DNA of 64,000 nt from Pyropia yezoensis. Taxonomy: Eukaryota > Rhodophyta > Bangiophyceae > Bangiales > Bangiaceae. This document shows positions 32,778 to 43,842 of this stretch, piece after piece (the stretch's first letter is position 1; the number at the start of each line of letters is the position of its first letter). A model generated the notes under the pieces. That model searched no databases and was not told where the DNA came from. It was given only the letters and a program-made list of their open reading frames with translations. The stretch lies in assembly GCA_009829735.1 (NCBI GenBank), contig CM020620.1, positions 26,692,951 through 26,756,950 of the forward strand. Direction: 5' to 3'. The translations under genes and the position numbers were made by a program.

Positions 32778-35413
32778 CGTCGCCTGGCGCCCGACTCACG
32801 GTCATACGCCGCACGTAGGCCAGGCAGCTCTCCAGGAAGTTTTCAGCCGCGAACTGGTTGGCGTTCTGGTTATAATACCCATGCCACGCCTCCAGCCCCT
32901 GCTCACTGTAACGGCCCAAGCAGCCGAACAGCGAGAGGAAGTCTGGGGCGTGGCACGCCAGCACGTGCAGCTTTGACGTGATAGAGGACCGCTCAAAGTG
33001 CTGCTTAAGACCGTCCACTAGCTGGGAAGCGCCACGTCGGAAGCGCGCCACGTCGTTCTTAGGTATGGTCGCGACTGTGGTCAGCACGGGCAGGAGCTCC
33101 CGCCACGTTGCGCAGGCGTCCGAGTACGCCGTGCTGACCCACTGGGGCACGCTGCCGTCCAATAGGGAGCACACCATGGGCAGCCGTCGCCCAATGCGCT
33201 GGCATTGTCGCCCCTCGAAGGCCCCCCCAAAGTAGGGCTTGGGCTTGACCCCGACTGCGTATCTCAGCACACGCACCAGGTCATTGGCGTACCCGCGCAC
33301 TCGCGCCAGCCCATTGCAAAAATAGACGGCCTCAATCCCCAGAGGGAGGAGCTAGACCGTGACGCCCAAAACCAAATGAAGGGGCATTGGAGAGATATGG
33401 CTGGGGTCAATGATGAGGAGGGGGCGGCGCTCGATGGAGAGGTGCTGCTCCAGCGACAGCTGGGTCCCACGACTCGCGTTTCCGCCTTCTTGATAGGCCT
33501 CGGCCATTTTCTCCATTTGCTGCCGTGTCCGCAGAGTACCGCGTGCCTTGCTCCCCGCTTGCATATCCCCGTACTCGTCGACCAATAGGCCGTTGCGTTC
33601 CGTAGGGTCCCGCATTGCTGTGCAGTAAATGCATGGCATGCGGCTACTGGCCCCCATGTGGCCGCACCAGAGGGTAACGAAGCTGTAGTCCCCCATCAGG
33701 ATGAGCTGCACGGCGCGACACTCCCCTGACACTTCCACCCCGTTCGTTCGCAGCGCGTCAATATCTGGGACGTACACGTCAGCCATCCTTGGCAGGGCGT
33801 CATGGTCATCATTCTTGGACGGGAACACGCCGTAGAGAATTGTGTTCCCTCGACTGCATGGATGCTCTTGGTTGGGGGCGGAAGAGAAGGCTTTACATGA
33901 GCTTAGCAAGCCACCCTGTTCAAGTCCAAAGCACAGCTGGACGTCCCGCACCTTCGGGTCCGGCACGGCCCCCGGGCTGTCTTGCCCCTCAAATGCGGAC
34001 ACAGCCTTAATCTCCTTGCCGTCAGGTCCACTTGTTGCACGCTCGAGGAAGTCGCCGCCAGCCAGCGGGTCGTCAATTTGCCCTCGTACAGCCGCCCACG
34101 GCGTGACGAGAAAGGCCCCCGCCCCGTCAGACATCACCTGGCTCCGCTCCTCCGCTTGGGCCTCGGCGAGGTTGCGTCGCAGTACTTCCCGGTTTGCCAG
34201 ACCACTGGTGGCCCCACCCATAAAAAGGCGGATACGCTGCCATAGCGTCCTGCTGATTTTGTAGTCCAGGATGAATCGCGATTGCAGCCGAGCTGAAAGG
34301 GGCCCAGGGCCGCCGCAGCCGGGGCCACCACCACGCCACCACTTTGGCGGGCCCGCCGGCATAAGTCCTTCAGAGCCGCAATGAGGAAGCTGTGCTCAAC
34401 CAGGAGCACCCTGCTGACCGCTTCGGCAACCCCAGCGGCCCTCCGCCGTTTTTGGCGCGGGCCCGCGTCCACCTTGCGGGGGATGGTATAGCACGTGTAA
34501 ATCCGCGTGCTACCATTAACAAAGGTGACCTTGATAGACCCCGGCCGCGTGGCAGCAAAGTACTCATTGACTCGTGCGGCGTCCAGCTCCCCATCCTCCT
34601 CCTTCGCCTCTCCCATTGGAGCGTCAAGACGGGACACATCGGCTGAGGTAGAGGCTCTGCCGCACCCACACGCTCGCGCGGAACGGCCAGTGGGGAAACG
34701 CCAAGGGAGTGGGGCCACATCCAGGCCAGCTACTTGCACTGCCTCCGGCTGAGGGGGCGCAACGTCCACACAAGCCACCCACACTGCCTCAAGCTGAGGG
34801 GGCGCCACGTCCGCACCAGCCACCCGCACTGCCTCTCGCTGGGGGGGCGACACGTGGAATCCGGGAGGGCGGACGGTCCGGAGCGCCGGGCGCGGACCGC
34901 CAGACCTGTCCAGAGTACCGCGCGTCGCCTTCTTGCGTGCTCTCAGATAGCACACCGAGCAGGTGCCTGTGGGCGTCCCACGACTGTCGGTGGGCCCAGA
35001 CACGGTACACTTGCGCAACGGCGCGGCGGCCACGAGCGCAACAGCTGCTCTCTCAGTGTTGACGGCCGACGTGACCGCGTGCCGCCATAGACGGCCGGCT
35101 TGGCTGTCTCGCACGAGCGGAGACGCGCACAGGGAGCACACAAACGCCAAGGGAGGACCTGTAAACGCTTTAACAACCAAGAGAGAGGCTTGAGAGCTGA
35201 ACCAATCAATCATGGTCCGTGGGAAGGACAGATGAACGAAGCCCCGTAGCGAAAAAATGAGCAGGGGTTCCAGGGGTACCAAGGGCACAGGGAGGGTCAG
35301 AAAGTCATCCCGCACTCGTTCAACGAGAGACCTCTCCAAGAATCGCGATGCCCCGAACTGTTTGTGCGTCTCAAAGTACGTACAGGTCGGGTCGATCTTC
35401 CGAGTGATCCGTC
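32778..35413 (-). pseudogene. Unrecognised cysteine-rich protein gene, N-terminal part, disrupted
   Basis: Minus-strand coding sequence of about 850 codons spread over two frames. The N-terminal part (about 34300-35400) contains FVCSLC and GTCSVC, two CxxC pairs suggesting a zinc ribbon. The frame shifts near 34300 and continues through VQLCFGLEQGG, LMGDYSFVTLWCGHMGASSRMPCIYC (a C/H-rich knuckle near 33660) and PSHISPMPLHLVLG. An in-frame TAG stands at 33352-33354, then GYANDLVRVLRYAVGV and a C-terminal helical part up to the A1 insertion. No ATG is available after the upstream TGA near 35414, so a 5' exon is missing or lost. The arrangement reminds me of uncharacterised, transposon-associated eukaryotic proteins, but I cannot name a family. 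It is inactive here. Confidence 0.6.
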
Positions 35414-37170
35414 ATGGCCTCAGGTGCCATCCTTGTCACTGCGTGGGACAATAGGGTGCAATGGGTGTTGGGTGGGGGGCGTGCCGGGGTGTTCTGGGTA
35501 GACGGTTTGGGCGATGGAAGTGCGCAGGGCGCCAGCAGACGTTGGCGTGGTGTCGCCGCGATGGTCGCCACCGCGACGACGACCGCGCCTAGACGCCATA
35601 CGTTTCGGAAAAATATGGAACGTGGCAATGGAATGAGCAAATGTGGACGAATACGGTAAGACCGCCCTTAACTGGGTGTGCCCCCCCGCCTGCGCCCCGC
35701 CGCCACCCCGCCCAGACGTAGCTGGGCACTCCGCCCTCGGCGCCGCGCTGCGCTCCGCCGCCCCGCCGCGCCGCGCCGCCCCCCGCCGCTTCCCGGCACG
35801 CCTGGCTGCCGCCGCCACCGCCGGCGGCTGCAGCGGCCCCTGCCGCCTCCGGCTGCCGGATGCCGCCGTGGCCGCTGGCCGCCCTCGCTGCTGCCTCCGG
35901 TAGTCGCCACCGCAGCCCGCAGGTGCCACCAATTGGCACCGCCAGCTGCAGCTGTCGCCACCGCTGGCCGTCGCCGGCTGCCGGCCCCGCCGCCGGCTGC
36001 GTGCCGCCGCTAGCCGCCGCTGCAGCCGCCGCCACCCGCCACACGCGGGCTTCCGCCGCCTGCGGGCTGCCGCGGCTGCCCGGCTGCCCGGCCGGCGGGC
36101 GGCCGGCTGCCGCACCGGCCGCCGCCGCCGCCGCCGCTGGCCGCCGCTGGCCGCCGCCCGGGGGCTGCCGCCGCTCGCGGGCTTCCGCCGCCTGCTGGCT
36201 GCCGCCGCTCTCGTGCTGTCGTCGCCTGTCGGCTGCCCTGCTGGCGGCCGGCAGGCTGCCGCCCCGGCCGCCGCCCCCGCCGCCACGGCTGCCACGCCCG
36301 GCGGCCGCTTACGAGCTGCCGCCGCCCGCGGGCTACCGCAGCCGGCCGGCTGCCGGGTCGGCGGCCAGCCGGCTGCCGTCCCTTCCACGCCCCCGGAGCT
36401 GCTGCTGGCGCCCGCCCCAGCCGCCCCAACAGCGGCTGCCCCCGATCTCGCCCCCGCTCAGTGTGGTTGCCCCTGCCCCGGTTTCCGCCCCCGCCGCCGC
36501 GGCGGGCGGCCGCGCCGGCCCTCGCCGCTGCGGCCGCATCAGGAAGCTGCCCCCCCCCATCCGCCACTGCTGACCGCTGGCCCGCCGCCGCCACCGCCCG
36601 CGCCGCAGCTGCGGGCGACCGCACCCGCGCCCGGGCCGCCGCCTCCGCTTTCGCAGTCGCCGCCGGCGCACGCACACGCGCCCGCTGCCGGCTGGCGGCG
36701 CCGCGGCTGCGTGCACCCTCGCCCCCGCCGCCGTCGCGAGCGGCTGTCCCCGCCGCCACCCCCGGTGCCACTCCCGCCGGCGCCTGCCTGCTGCCTCCCG
36801 CAGCCGCCGCCGCTGCCGGCTGGCGGCCGCGACGGCCGGCGCTGTCACCCCCACCGCGGCCGCCGCCAGCAGCAGCAGATGCCAGGCGTCGCAAGCTGCC
36901 GCTTCCCCCGCTGCCGCGGGCTGCTGCTACTCGTCCTTCGCCGCCGCCGTGGCCGGCTGACGCCTCCGCCGCCGCGAGCTGAGATCTGTTGCTGCCGCCT
37001 TCGCTGCCGTCGGCTGTTCCCGCCGGTTGGAGCGGCCGGCCGCGGCCGGCGCGTGCTACCGCCCCCCATTCATCCCGCCGTGTACGGCCGCCCCCCCGCC
37101 CCGCCAGCGCCGTCGCTGGCCGCCGCCTGCGCCGCGGGCTGCCGCCCCCCTCCGTCACATCGTGGCGGAG
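35414..37170. repeat. GC-rich degenerate repeat region
   Basis: From about 35640 the plus strand is nearly all C and G, with recurring CCGCCGCC, GGCTGCCGCC and CGGGCTTCCGCCGCCTG units. All six frames give long Ala/Arg/Pro/Gly ORFs. I treat these as compositional because no frame has a conserved motif or a consistent start. 35414-35640 contains only short competing frames. Confidence 0.65.
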
Positions 37171-37599
37171 AGTTGGAGAACGAAGGCAGATGACGATGGT
37201 GGGGGGGGAGCGGGAGCGAACGGCATGCTTACCGGTGACCAGCAACCCACGTTGCACGCGGAGGTATTTGACAAGATGTATTTCCATGGAGGCACGTGCA
37301 TCGAATCGCAGATCTGAGTTTCGAATGGCATGCGAGATTACCGCCTGTACCCCCCCCCCGCCTTGTCCTGTGACGCAACTGCCCAGCTGACAGTGCGCCC
37401 CACGCCACGAGCGGCACAAGGTTGTGCTCCCCGCACTTGGGCTCCATGCGCATGTGTTTTTTGTGGAAAAAGATTGAAAATCGGCCACCTGCTGCTGTCC
37501 TCCGTACAGTACCAAAGCACGCCCGCCCGGTCGTAACTCACCCCATGATGCCAACACCACCAGGCACCGACGAGCAACACCACGCACCAACGTGGCTTC

Positions 37600-37955
37600 C
37601 TCTACCCGTCCTGCTTCTAGTACGCCGAAAAACGCGGTGTGTACCTCTGCATGTTGGCCAGGATAGGGCTTGGTCAAAAAAGAAAGCAGGAGAGAACAGC
37701 TGTCGTTGAGCGCCTCCTCCCATCGCCAAGAGAAGTATAGCAACCGGGCACCACCGTGGCCTCAACAATACCCCTGAGACCCTGTGAGCTTGCTGGCACA
37801 TGAAAATCCCACTGCCGGTACTCAAACATGCTCCAAGGAACAGCTGTTTGCACACACTCAGACACTCCGATCCCAGCGTATGGTTGCAGAGAAGAAGCGG
37901 ATTTGCACAGAGAGGAACCACGCTCGCTAGCTCAGCATCTCGCTGGATGTCCTGA
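37600..37955 (-). repeat. Long inverted repeat, left arm
   Basis: The reverse complement of this segment matches 38455-38805 at about 90% by eye over ~350 bp (for example CAAACAGCTGTTCCTTGGAG). The arms enclose about 500 bp of different sequence (37956-38454) with no recognisable gene. The transcript would fold into a long hairpin. The 37171-37599 flank shows nothing recognisable. Confidence 0.85.
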
Positions 37956-38454
37956 AGATGCTTTGGGACACAAAGGTTCATGCGTGGTGCGATTCATTGT
38001 CCCAACGCGCGTGCTGTTCTGTTTGTTACATCGTGTGGCGTTGCAAGTAGCTCTTTATCTGTTCCTTGGCGTCACTGTTGCCGGTAAGAGGGCTTCTACT
38101 GGGTGGAAGTCTCGCTTCTTGTTGTTCTGTGGCAGTACGCAGGTGAGACACAGTTTAGCAGCGTCCCAGCGTGCAGCGCGTTCTACTGTATAATCCTTCC
38201 CGGAGCTCTTTAGTGCACAGCGCTACTCGTTGACGCGATTGCACTTCCTGGCGGGTGGAATGGGGCATAGATATCCTTTGTATGCTAGCAAGCGAGTGTG
38301 AGCACAAAAAACGGCTCCTAAGTGCACGAGGAGCATATGTCTACACGTCTTGCTTCTCGGAAACGCGGTACAATGTCACTTGGACGATCCGAACATTGAA
38401 GCAGAGTGCATCACGACACCACACCTCTTCTTTTAGACGCACATACTCGAAGGG
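37956..38454. other. Loop of the long inverted repeat
   Basis: AT-richer than its surroundings. No ORF with recognisable content and no tRNA-like fold. It may be the interior of a non-autonomous foldback transposon; no target duplication could be confirmed because the right end is interrupted by the copia LTR. Confidence 0.4.
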
Positions 38455-38805
38455 ACGTTCAGGGAGACGCTGAGCTAGCCAGAGTGGTTCCTCTCTGTAC
38501 AAATCCGCTTCTTATCTGCAACCATACGCCGGGATCGGAGTGTCTGAGTGTGTGCAAACAGCTGTTCCTTGGAGCATGTTTGAGTACCGGCAGGGGGATT
38601 TTCATGTGCCAGCAAGCTCACAGGGTCTCAGAGGTATTGTTGAGGCCACGGTGGTGCCCGGTTGCTATACTTCTCTTGGCGATGGGAGGAGGCGCTCAAC
38701 GACAGCTGTTCTCTCCTGCTTTCTTTTTTGACCAAGCCCTATCCTGGCCAACATGCAGAGGTACACACCGCGTTTTTCGGCGTACTAGAAGCAGGAAGGG
38801 TAGAG
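38455..38805 (+). repeat. Long inverted repeat, right arm
   Basis: Counterpart of 37600-37955. Similarity ends at GGGTAGAG, exactly where the copia LTR begins (38806), so the LTR inserted at or inside the arm's end. It contains a T-rich run (CTTTCTTTTTTG) after a purine-rich stretch. Confidence 0.85.
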
Positions 38806-39442
38806 TGTGGGAAGATACGGGGGCCGTTTCCCCCAACCGCAAGCGAGCGTTGTCACCACGCGCGGGGCCCACTATCCAGAGCAAAGGTGAAGGTAAAGGG
38901 GGGTTCTGTCTCTATCCCGCTTCTGCTGCCCGGGGCTTGTTCTTGGGCGGCGACCCTCATACACCGTCTGGGCGACGACCGCCCGTCATGCGTCCGCCCC
39001 CGCCTTAGGCCTGCCCGTGTGGCACGCCCCGCCCGTCGGCCGCCCGCCTGCCGCTCGTGGCAAGCCGGCCGTGCCTGCAAAGCAGGCGTTGCCGCCTGCC
39101 CGCGCGGCAGGCCTGGTCTTCCTGTATGGCAGGGCAGTCAGCGGCCCTACGCCGCCCGTCGTGCGGCGCGGGTGCCTTCCATCAATAATGGACCTTGCCG
39201 CCCCGCCCCAGGTTTGCAGCCCGTCTCCCGTGGCGCAAGCGCCATGTTGGGCGACGGCGCTTCCTTGGGTGACACCCGGGGCTTCCGGGTGTCGCCCACC
39301 GCCAGCTGCTAAGCCCCTGCTGCTCGGCACCTCCGCCACCCAGCAGCTGCCGGGTGCCCGCCACGTGGGGAGTGGCAGAGCCACAGGCAGGGGAAGGGCA
39401 AGTACGTAGCACCCCTCCCCCTCCCACCGGCGCCCCACAACA
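38806..39442 (-). repeat. Probable 3' LTR of copia-type element (637 bp)
   Basis: Read on the minus strand it starts TGTTGTGGGG immediately after a purine tract (CGCGGGGGAG, 39443-39452) downstream of the copia pol stop. It ends CCCACA at 38806. A second copy is not present in the window, so the boundaries rest on the termini, the purine tract and the junction with the inverted-repeat arm. Confidence 0.65.
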
Positions 39443-39463
39443 CTCCCCCGCGGTCGTGGTCCG

Positions 39464-41305
39464 CTAGCGGGTAGGATGAAGGCCCATCTCCTCCCGGCAC
39501 GCCTTGAGCTCGTCTTGCAGAAGGGCCTTGGTGAGGGAGTCCGCCGCCATGTCGGCCGTTGTTACGTGCGTGACCGTGAGGGTCTTGTTTGCAACCCGCT
39601 CGCGCACGTAGTGCTCGTTGATGGCGATGTGCTTCGTCCTCGAGGATGAAACCGTGTTGTGAATCATTGCAATCGCGCTCTCGCTGTCGCATCGCATGTC
39701 CATCGCCGCCACCTCCCCCGTCAGGTCGTGGATGAGGGTGTGCAGCCACACGGCGTCGTGTGCTGCTGTGGCGGCCGCCACAAGCCCAGCCTCGGCGGTG
39801 GAGAAGGTGACTGACGATTGACGCTTGCTCAGCCAGGAGATGGCTGCCACGTGCATCGTGAAGACGTACCCCGTGGTTGATCGGCGCGTGTCGGTGTCGC
39901 CAGCAAAATCGGCATCGTGGTACCCAACGTCCGGCACCCCCCGAGCATACTTGAGCGCCATTGAGGCGGTACTTTTCAGGTAGCGCAGCACGCTTTTTGC
40001 AGCTGCCAGGTGTGCTACCGTCGGCGCCCTCATAAAGCTGGACAGTCGACCCACCACAATGGAGAGGTCCGGCCGGGTGCATGTTGCCAGGTAGAGCAGT
40101 GCACCAAATAGCTTCTGGTAAGTCTTGAGGTCCTCAGCAGGAAGTGGGTTGCCGTCTTTGACCAGCCGCGTGTCGGTACCCATCGGCAGGTGCACAGCGT
40201 TGGCTTCGCTCAGGCCAAACCGCCCCAAGATGTTGGCCACGTACTGCCGCTGCCCGACCTTGATCGTTCAGCTCCTTAGGTCACGGTCAATGTGCAGCCC
40301 CAGGAAATAGGTAGGCTCCCCCATTTCCATGGCCTTGAACGACTTCGTGACCCCCTGCTTCGCTGCCGTCACGGCGTCCGCGCTGCTGGCGACCACCAGC
40401 AGGTCATCGACATACACGGGGATATAAACAGTCATCCCGTTGACCGTGCCCTTGAACAGGCACGGGTCCAAGGTGCACCGCGTGAAGCCAGCCTTCTTGA
40501 GGACGCTTGCCAGCTTGGTATGCCACTTCCGCGCAGCCTGCTTCAGCCCTTACAGCGCCTTCATGAGTAGACAGACCATTGACTTGTCGCCTCGCTCATA
40601 GCCGCGCGGCTGCTCCGCGTAGATGACCTCCTCGACGTCCCCGTTCAAGAACGCCGTTTGGATGTCCAACTGCTCGATCCCCATCCCCTTTGACGTTGCA
40701 GTGGCCAAGAGGGCGCGTAAGGTGGTATGCCGTGCCACGGGGGCGAAGCACTCAAGGTAGTCTAGCATGTAGACCTGCTTGTCCCCTCTCACCACGTAGC
40801 GGCCCTTGTGACGGGTGACTTGCCCCGTCGCACCCCGCTTCCTCTCGCAGAGCATGGTGGTTGGCGTGATCTTCATGCCGCTTTCCCGCTTCACAAGTCG
40901 CCAAGTCTTGTTGGACCAGAGCGCATCGACCTCCGCGTGGATGGCCTTGTCGAACTCTGGCCAGTCGGCCTCTTTCTTTGCCTGGTCCATCCGCATCTTG
41001 TCGGGTTATGCCCCGCTGATTGCCAGCGCCGAGGCAGTCATCGGTACCTGGGCACGTGGTGCAGGTACGGCGCGCCTTGTACGTCGGCTGCTGATGTCTG
41101 TCGTGGCGTCGGCCATCATGACATTCTTGACTACAGGGGCGAACCACGCCTGGATAGCATAACCATGACGACGTGCCGGGTTGGACCGTAGGAGTCGAGA
41201 CGGGTGCCGCGACATCATGGGGGAGCCTTCAGCGTCGCTGTGGCGTAATCCGCCACTGGTCCCCGCACCCCCTGTCTCGCTGTCGGTGTCGTTGCCGGTG
41301 GAATA
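39464..41305 (-). pseudogene. pol: Ty1/copia pol fragment (RT, RNase H)
   Basis: One minus-strand frame of about 614 codons. The RT N-terminal region includes WPEFDKAIHAEVDAL and IQTAFLNGDVEEVIYAEQP. The catalytic YVDDLLVV is at about 40390-40415. PDLSIVVGRLSSFM follows, and an RNase H of copia type ends the gene (DADFAGDTDTRRSTTGY, RTKHIAINEHYVRERV). It is interrupted in frame near 41005, at 40550-40552 and at 40268-40270. The upstream end is cut at 41305 by the gypsy-B 5' LTR. Integrase, protease and gag are absent. The copia gene order (integrase before RT) implies that the missing part lay to the right. Confidence 0.92.
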
Positions 41306-41775
41306 TGTGGCAGTATTGACCCCCAGGTACGGGGGCAACACGTGCCATGCAAGGGGCGACAGGCCACTAGCCTGACCCGTTCCTCCCCGTGCATTTGGGT
41401 CCATATTCCCTAAGTTTGGGATAGTTAGCTTAGTAGTAAATCCAACTTGGATTTGGGGGTTTTCTGCATTTATCGTCTTGAATTTTCGTGTGGCCCGGTG
41501 GGCAGGTGCTGGGGTGGGAGATTCTGAGTGGCGAGATTCTGAGGGGACCCTGAGGGGATGAGGGGAGGGACAGCGGGGCTTAGCCTTGCTTCCTCGTCCC
41601 GACCAAGAAACTGTTGGCCCACACACCATCTTCTTGGTTGTTAGTGGGGGGGATTGCCCCACAACAGGGACAGAGTGCGTGCGACTTGCACTTCTTCCGG
41701 TTCCCCCGACACGGGAGGCAGCCCTTGCGCGCCGCCCCAACTTGGGTGTCGCGTGTGCGAGAGGTTTTTGCCACA
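41306..41775 (+). repeat. 5' LTR of gypsy-B copy 2 (470 bp)
   Basis: TGTGGCA to TGCCACA. It matches 4866-5334 and 49234-49702. No TATA box is obvious, unlike the family A LTR. Confidence 0.95.
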
Positions 41776-41777
41776 TT

Positions 41778-41796
41778 TGGTGGAGCAGCAGGGGAC
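41778..41796 (+). promoter_or_regulatory. Primer-binding site of gypsy-B copy 2
   Basis: Two bases after the LTR: TGGTGGAGCAGCAGGGGAC, identical to the family A PBS although LTR sequences of the two families are unrelated. Confidence 0.8.
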
Positions 41797-41894
41797 AGAG
41801 GTAAACTTTACCTCCGGGTGCACCCAGGTGTAGGGGGCCCTCTGTCTCAGAGGAATGGTGGACTTGGACCGTGTCATACAGATCGTCAGCCAAC

Positions 41895-43842
41895 ATGGCT
41901 AGTTCGGACCCCCCGTTGTCGGGGGAGTACACGGGTGGCGCACGTACTTCAGTGCCTTTGCATACTGGTGAGACACAGGTAGGTGTACCTGGGGTCGCAG
42001 AGGGACTAGAAGTCCCTCACGCCAGCAGGACTGGGAGTACAGGCGGGCAACAGGCCACCCCGACTCTGTCGGGAGTTCATTCGGATGACTCTTCTGATGT
42101 TGGTGGGCCGAAGTCTGGCCACCGTGTGGTACACTCAACGGGAACTTCCCAAGGTGAGAGGACTGTCCCCGCGGGTTCCACTCGGGTTGGAGCCAACTTT
42201 GGCTTGGAGCCGTCGCCAACTAGGCTTTCGGAAGACGGCGGACCTCCGTTGGTCGGCGATGGGCTCGCGCCCATCCCCCCGGTTGAGACCCCTGAGGATC
42301 GTGATTACCCCTCAGGTGGACTCCCGGAGGCGGACCGAGACTCAACTGGAGTCGATAGTCCACTCCTCGCGGAAACTGTCCGTCGGGAGGCGACCAATGT
42401 GTTGCGGCAGACTTTGCCGGACCTGGTGGTCACGATGACGAATACTATTCTGAATCAGATTGTGGCGAGTTTGCCAGATGGTTTCAATGTCCAGACCGGA
42501 TTGGGGCTTTCGAGCCCGCAGACGCAGGGGGAATCCTTCCCTACGCCTGTCTCGGGGCTCCCGGAACTGGGGGCGACCCCTGTGACTCCCAACGAGGGAG
42601 CCACACCATTCTCGGTGGGGCGTACGCCCTTCACGGGGGAAGCTCCCCTCGGAAACACCGATGGTTACACAAAGCTCACCGCGGCAGACGACAGGCACTG
42701 CGGGTCAACTCACCCCATTGCCTCAGCGGTTTTTTCCTCAACGTGAGGTGCCGCCCAAGATCAAGGTAGCCAACCCGGTCTATCAGAGGATCTTTGACTG
42801 TGAGACCTACGCCCTCCACAACAAGTCGGTAGGGTACGGTCCTACCCAGGCCCGAGCTATGGGCCGTGCCAAGAAGAATGCACTTCACTCTTTTGGGCAC
42901 AAAGCGGAGTGGGATGAAACTCCCCCCCTCCGCGTCTTTGAGCTTCTACGTCGTTTCACAATAGCCTGTGACGACAACGCCATATGCGAAGGCATGGCTT
43001 TCTACATGCTACAGGAGTTTACCAAGGGCGACCTACGGACAGAGCTCATGTCCGTCATGCCCAGTTCCTCAAGTGGAGGCGCTGGGGAGGTGACGTCCTA
43101 CTTGGAGCTCGTCAACTGGTTGTTGAGAGCTACGGTGGATGAAGCCGCGTTGGCTTCTCAAGTCAAGGAGTTTACGAAAGCTCATCAGGAAGAGACTGAG
43201 GACGAGTTGTCCTTTGCGGAGCGTGTTCGTAAGCTCAACAATCCTTGTGGCTTTCTTCATCCACAAGCTGTGGTAAAGAGTCGGTTTGTGGAGGGACTCC
43301 ATTGGTCAGTCCGTATAGAGACCGGGGAGCATAGTACTGCCCGGGCGACAGTGGCCGAGTTGGCTAGGTTCGCCTACTGGAGAGGTGAGGCCTACCGCAA
43401 GTTGCGGGAGGAACAACGCCAGGAGCGTCAGGCCGAGTTGGCCAAGGAACGAAAGGAGGCGCGCCAGGCCAGAGAGCCACGAGAGGCACGCCGAATACGC
43501 AAGGAGAGGGTAGGAGCTGCCGTGGGAACTTACCAGGGTACCTTGTCGGCTTCCCAAGTTGGGAAGACCCCTCCGGGAACTGACCATCGGTGTTAGAACT
43601 GCAACTCCGATGGACACTGGGCGTATGATTGCCCTATGTTGAGTAAACGCATTTAACAACTCGTTAAGAATGCGACTAAGAAGTCGGCTACGAACGAAGT
43701 ACGTTCACGCCGCGAGGGTGGACCTCGACCGGTATTTGCGGTCGCCACACCCTCGGCGGAGGGGGCGGACACGTCGTCCTCGGACTCGTCGTCTTCCCCT
43801 TCGCCCTCGGATTCCGACGCCAAGTCGGCGGGAAACGAATGA
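41895..43842 (+). pseudogene. gag: Gag of gypsy-B copy 2
   Basis: ATG at 41895. The N-terminal ~280 codons are Ser/Gly/Pro/Thr-rich; a frameshift between 42661 and 42746 moves into the frame holding the capsid-like region (about 42750-43400) and a charged helix (REEQRQERQAELAKERKEAR). The zinc knuckle is present as C-stop-N-C...H...C at 43591-43637, with TAG (43594-43596) replacing one residue between the first two cysteines. A further TAA lies at 43654-43656. The frame then runs to TGA 43840-43842 through a Ser/Asp-rich tail ending AGNE, the same last four residues as family A Gag. Confidence 0.85.

Noticed and set aside
36010..37743. 577-codon minus-strand ORF and several overlapping plus-strand ORFs in the GC-rich block
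   Set aside because: All frames are open because stop codons are rare at this composition; products are Ala/Arg/Gly/Pro tracts with no motif.
41006..41932. 308-codon minus-strand ORF
   Set aside because: It runs from copia pol straight through the gypsy LTR; a chance fusion of frames.
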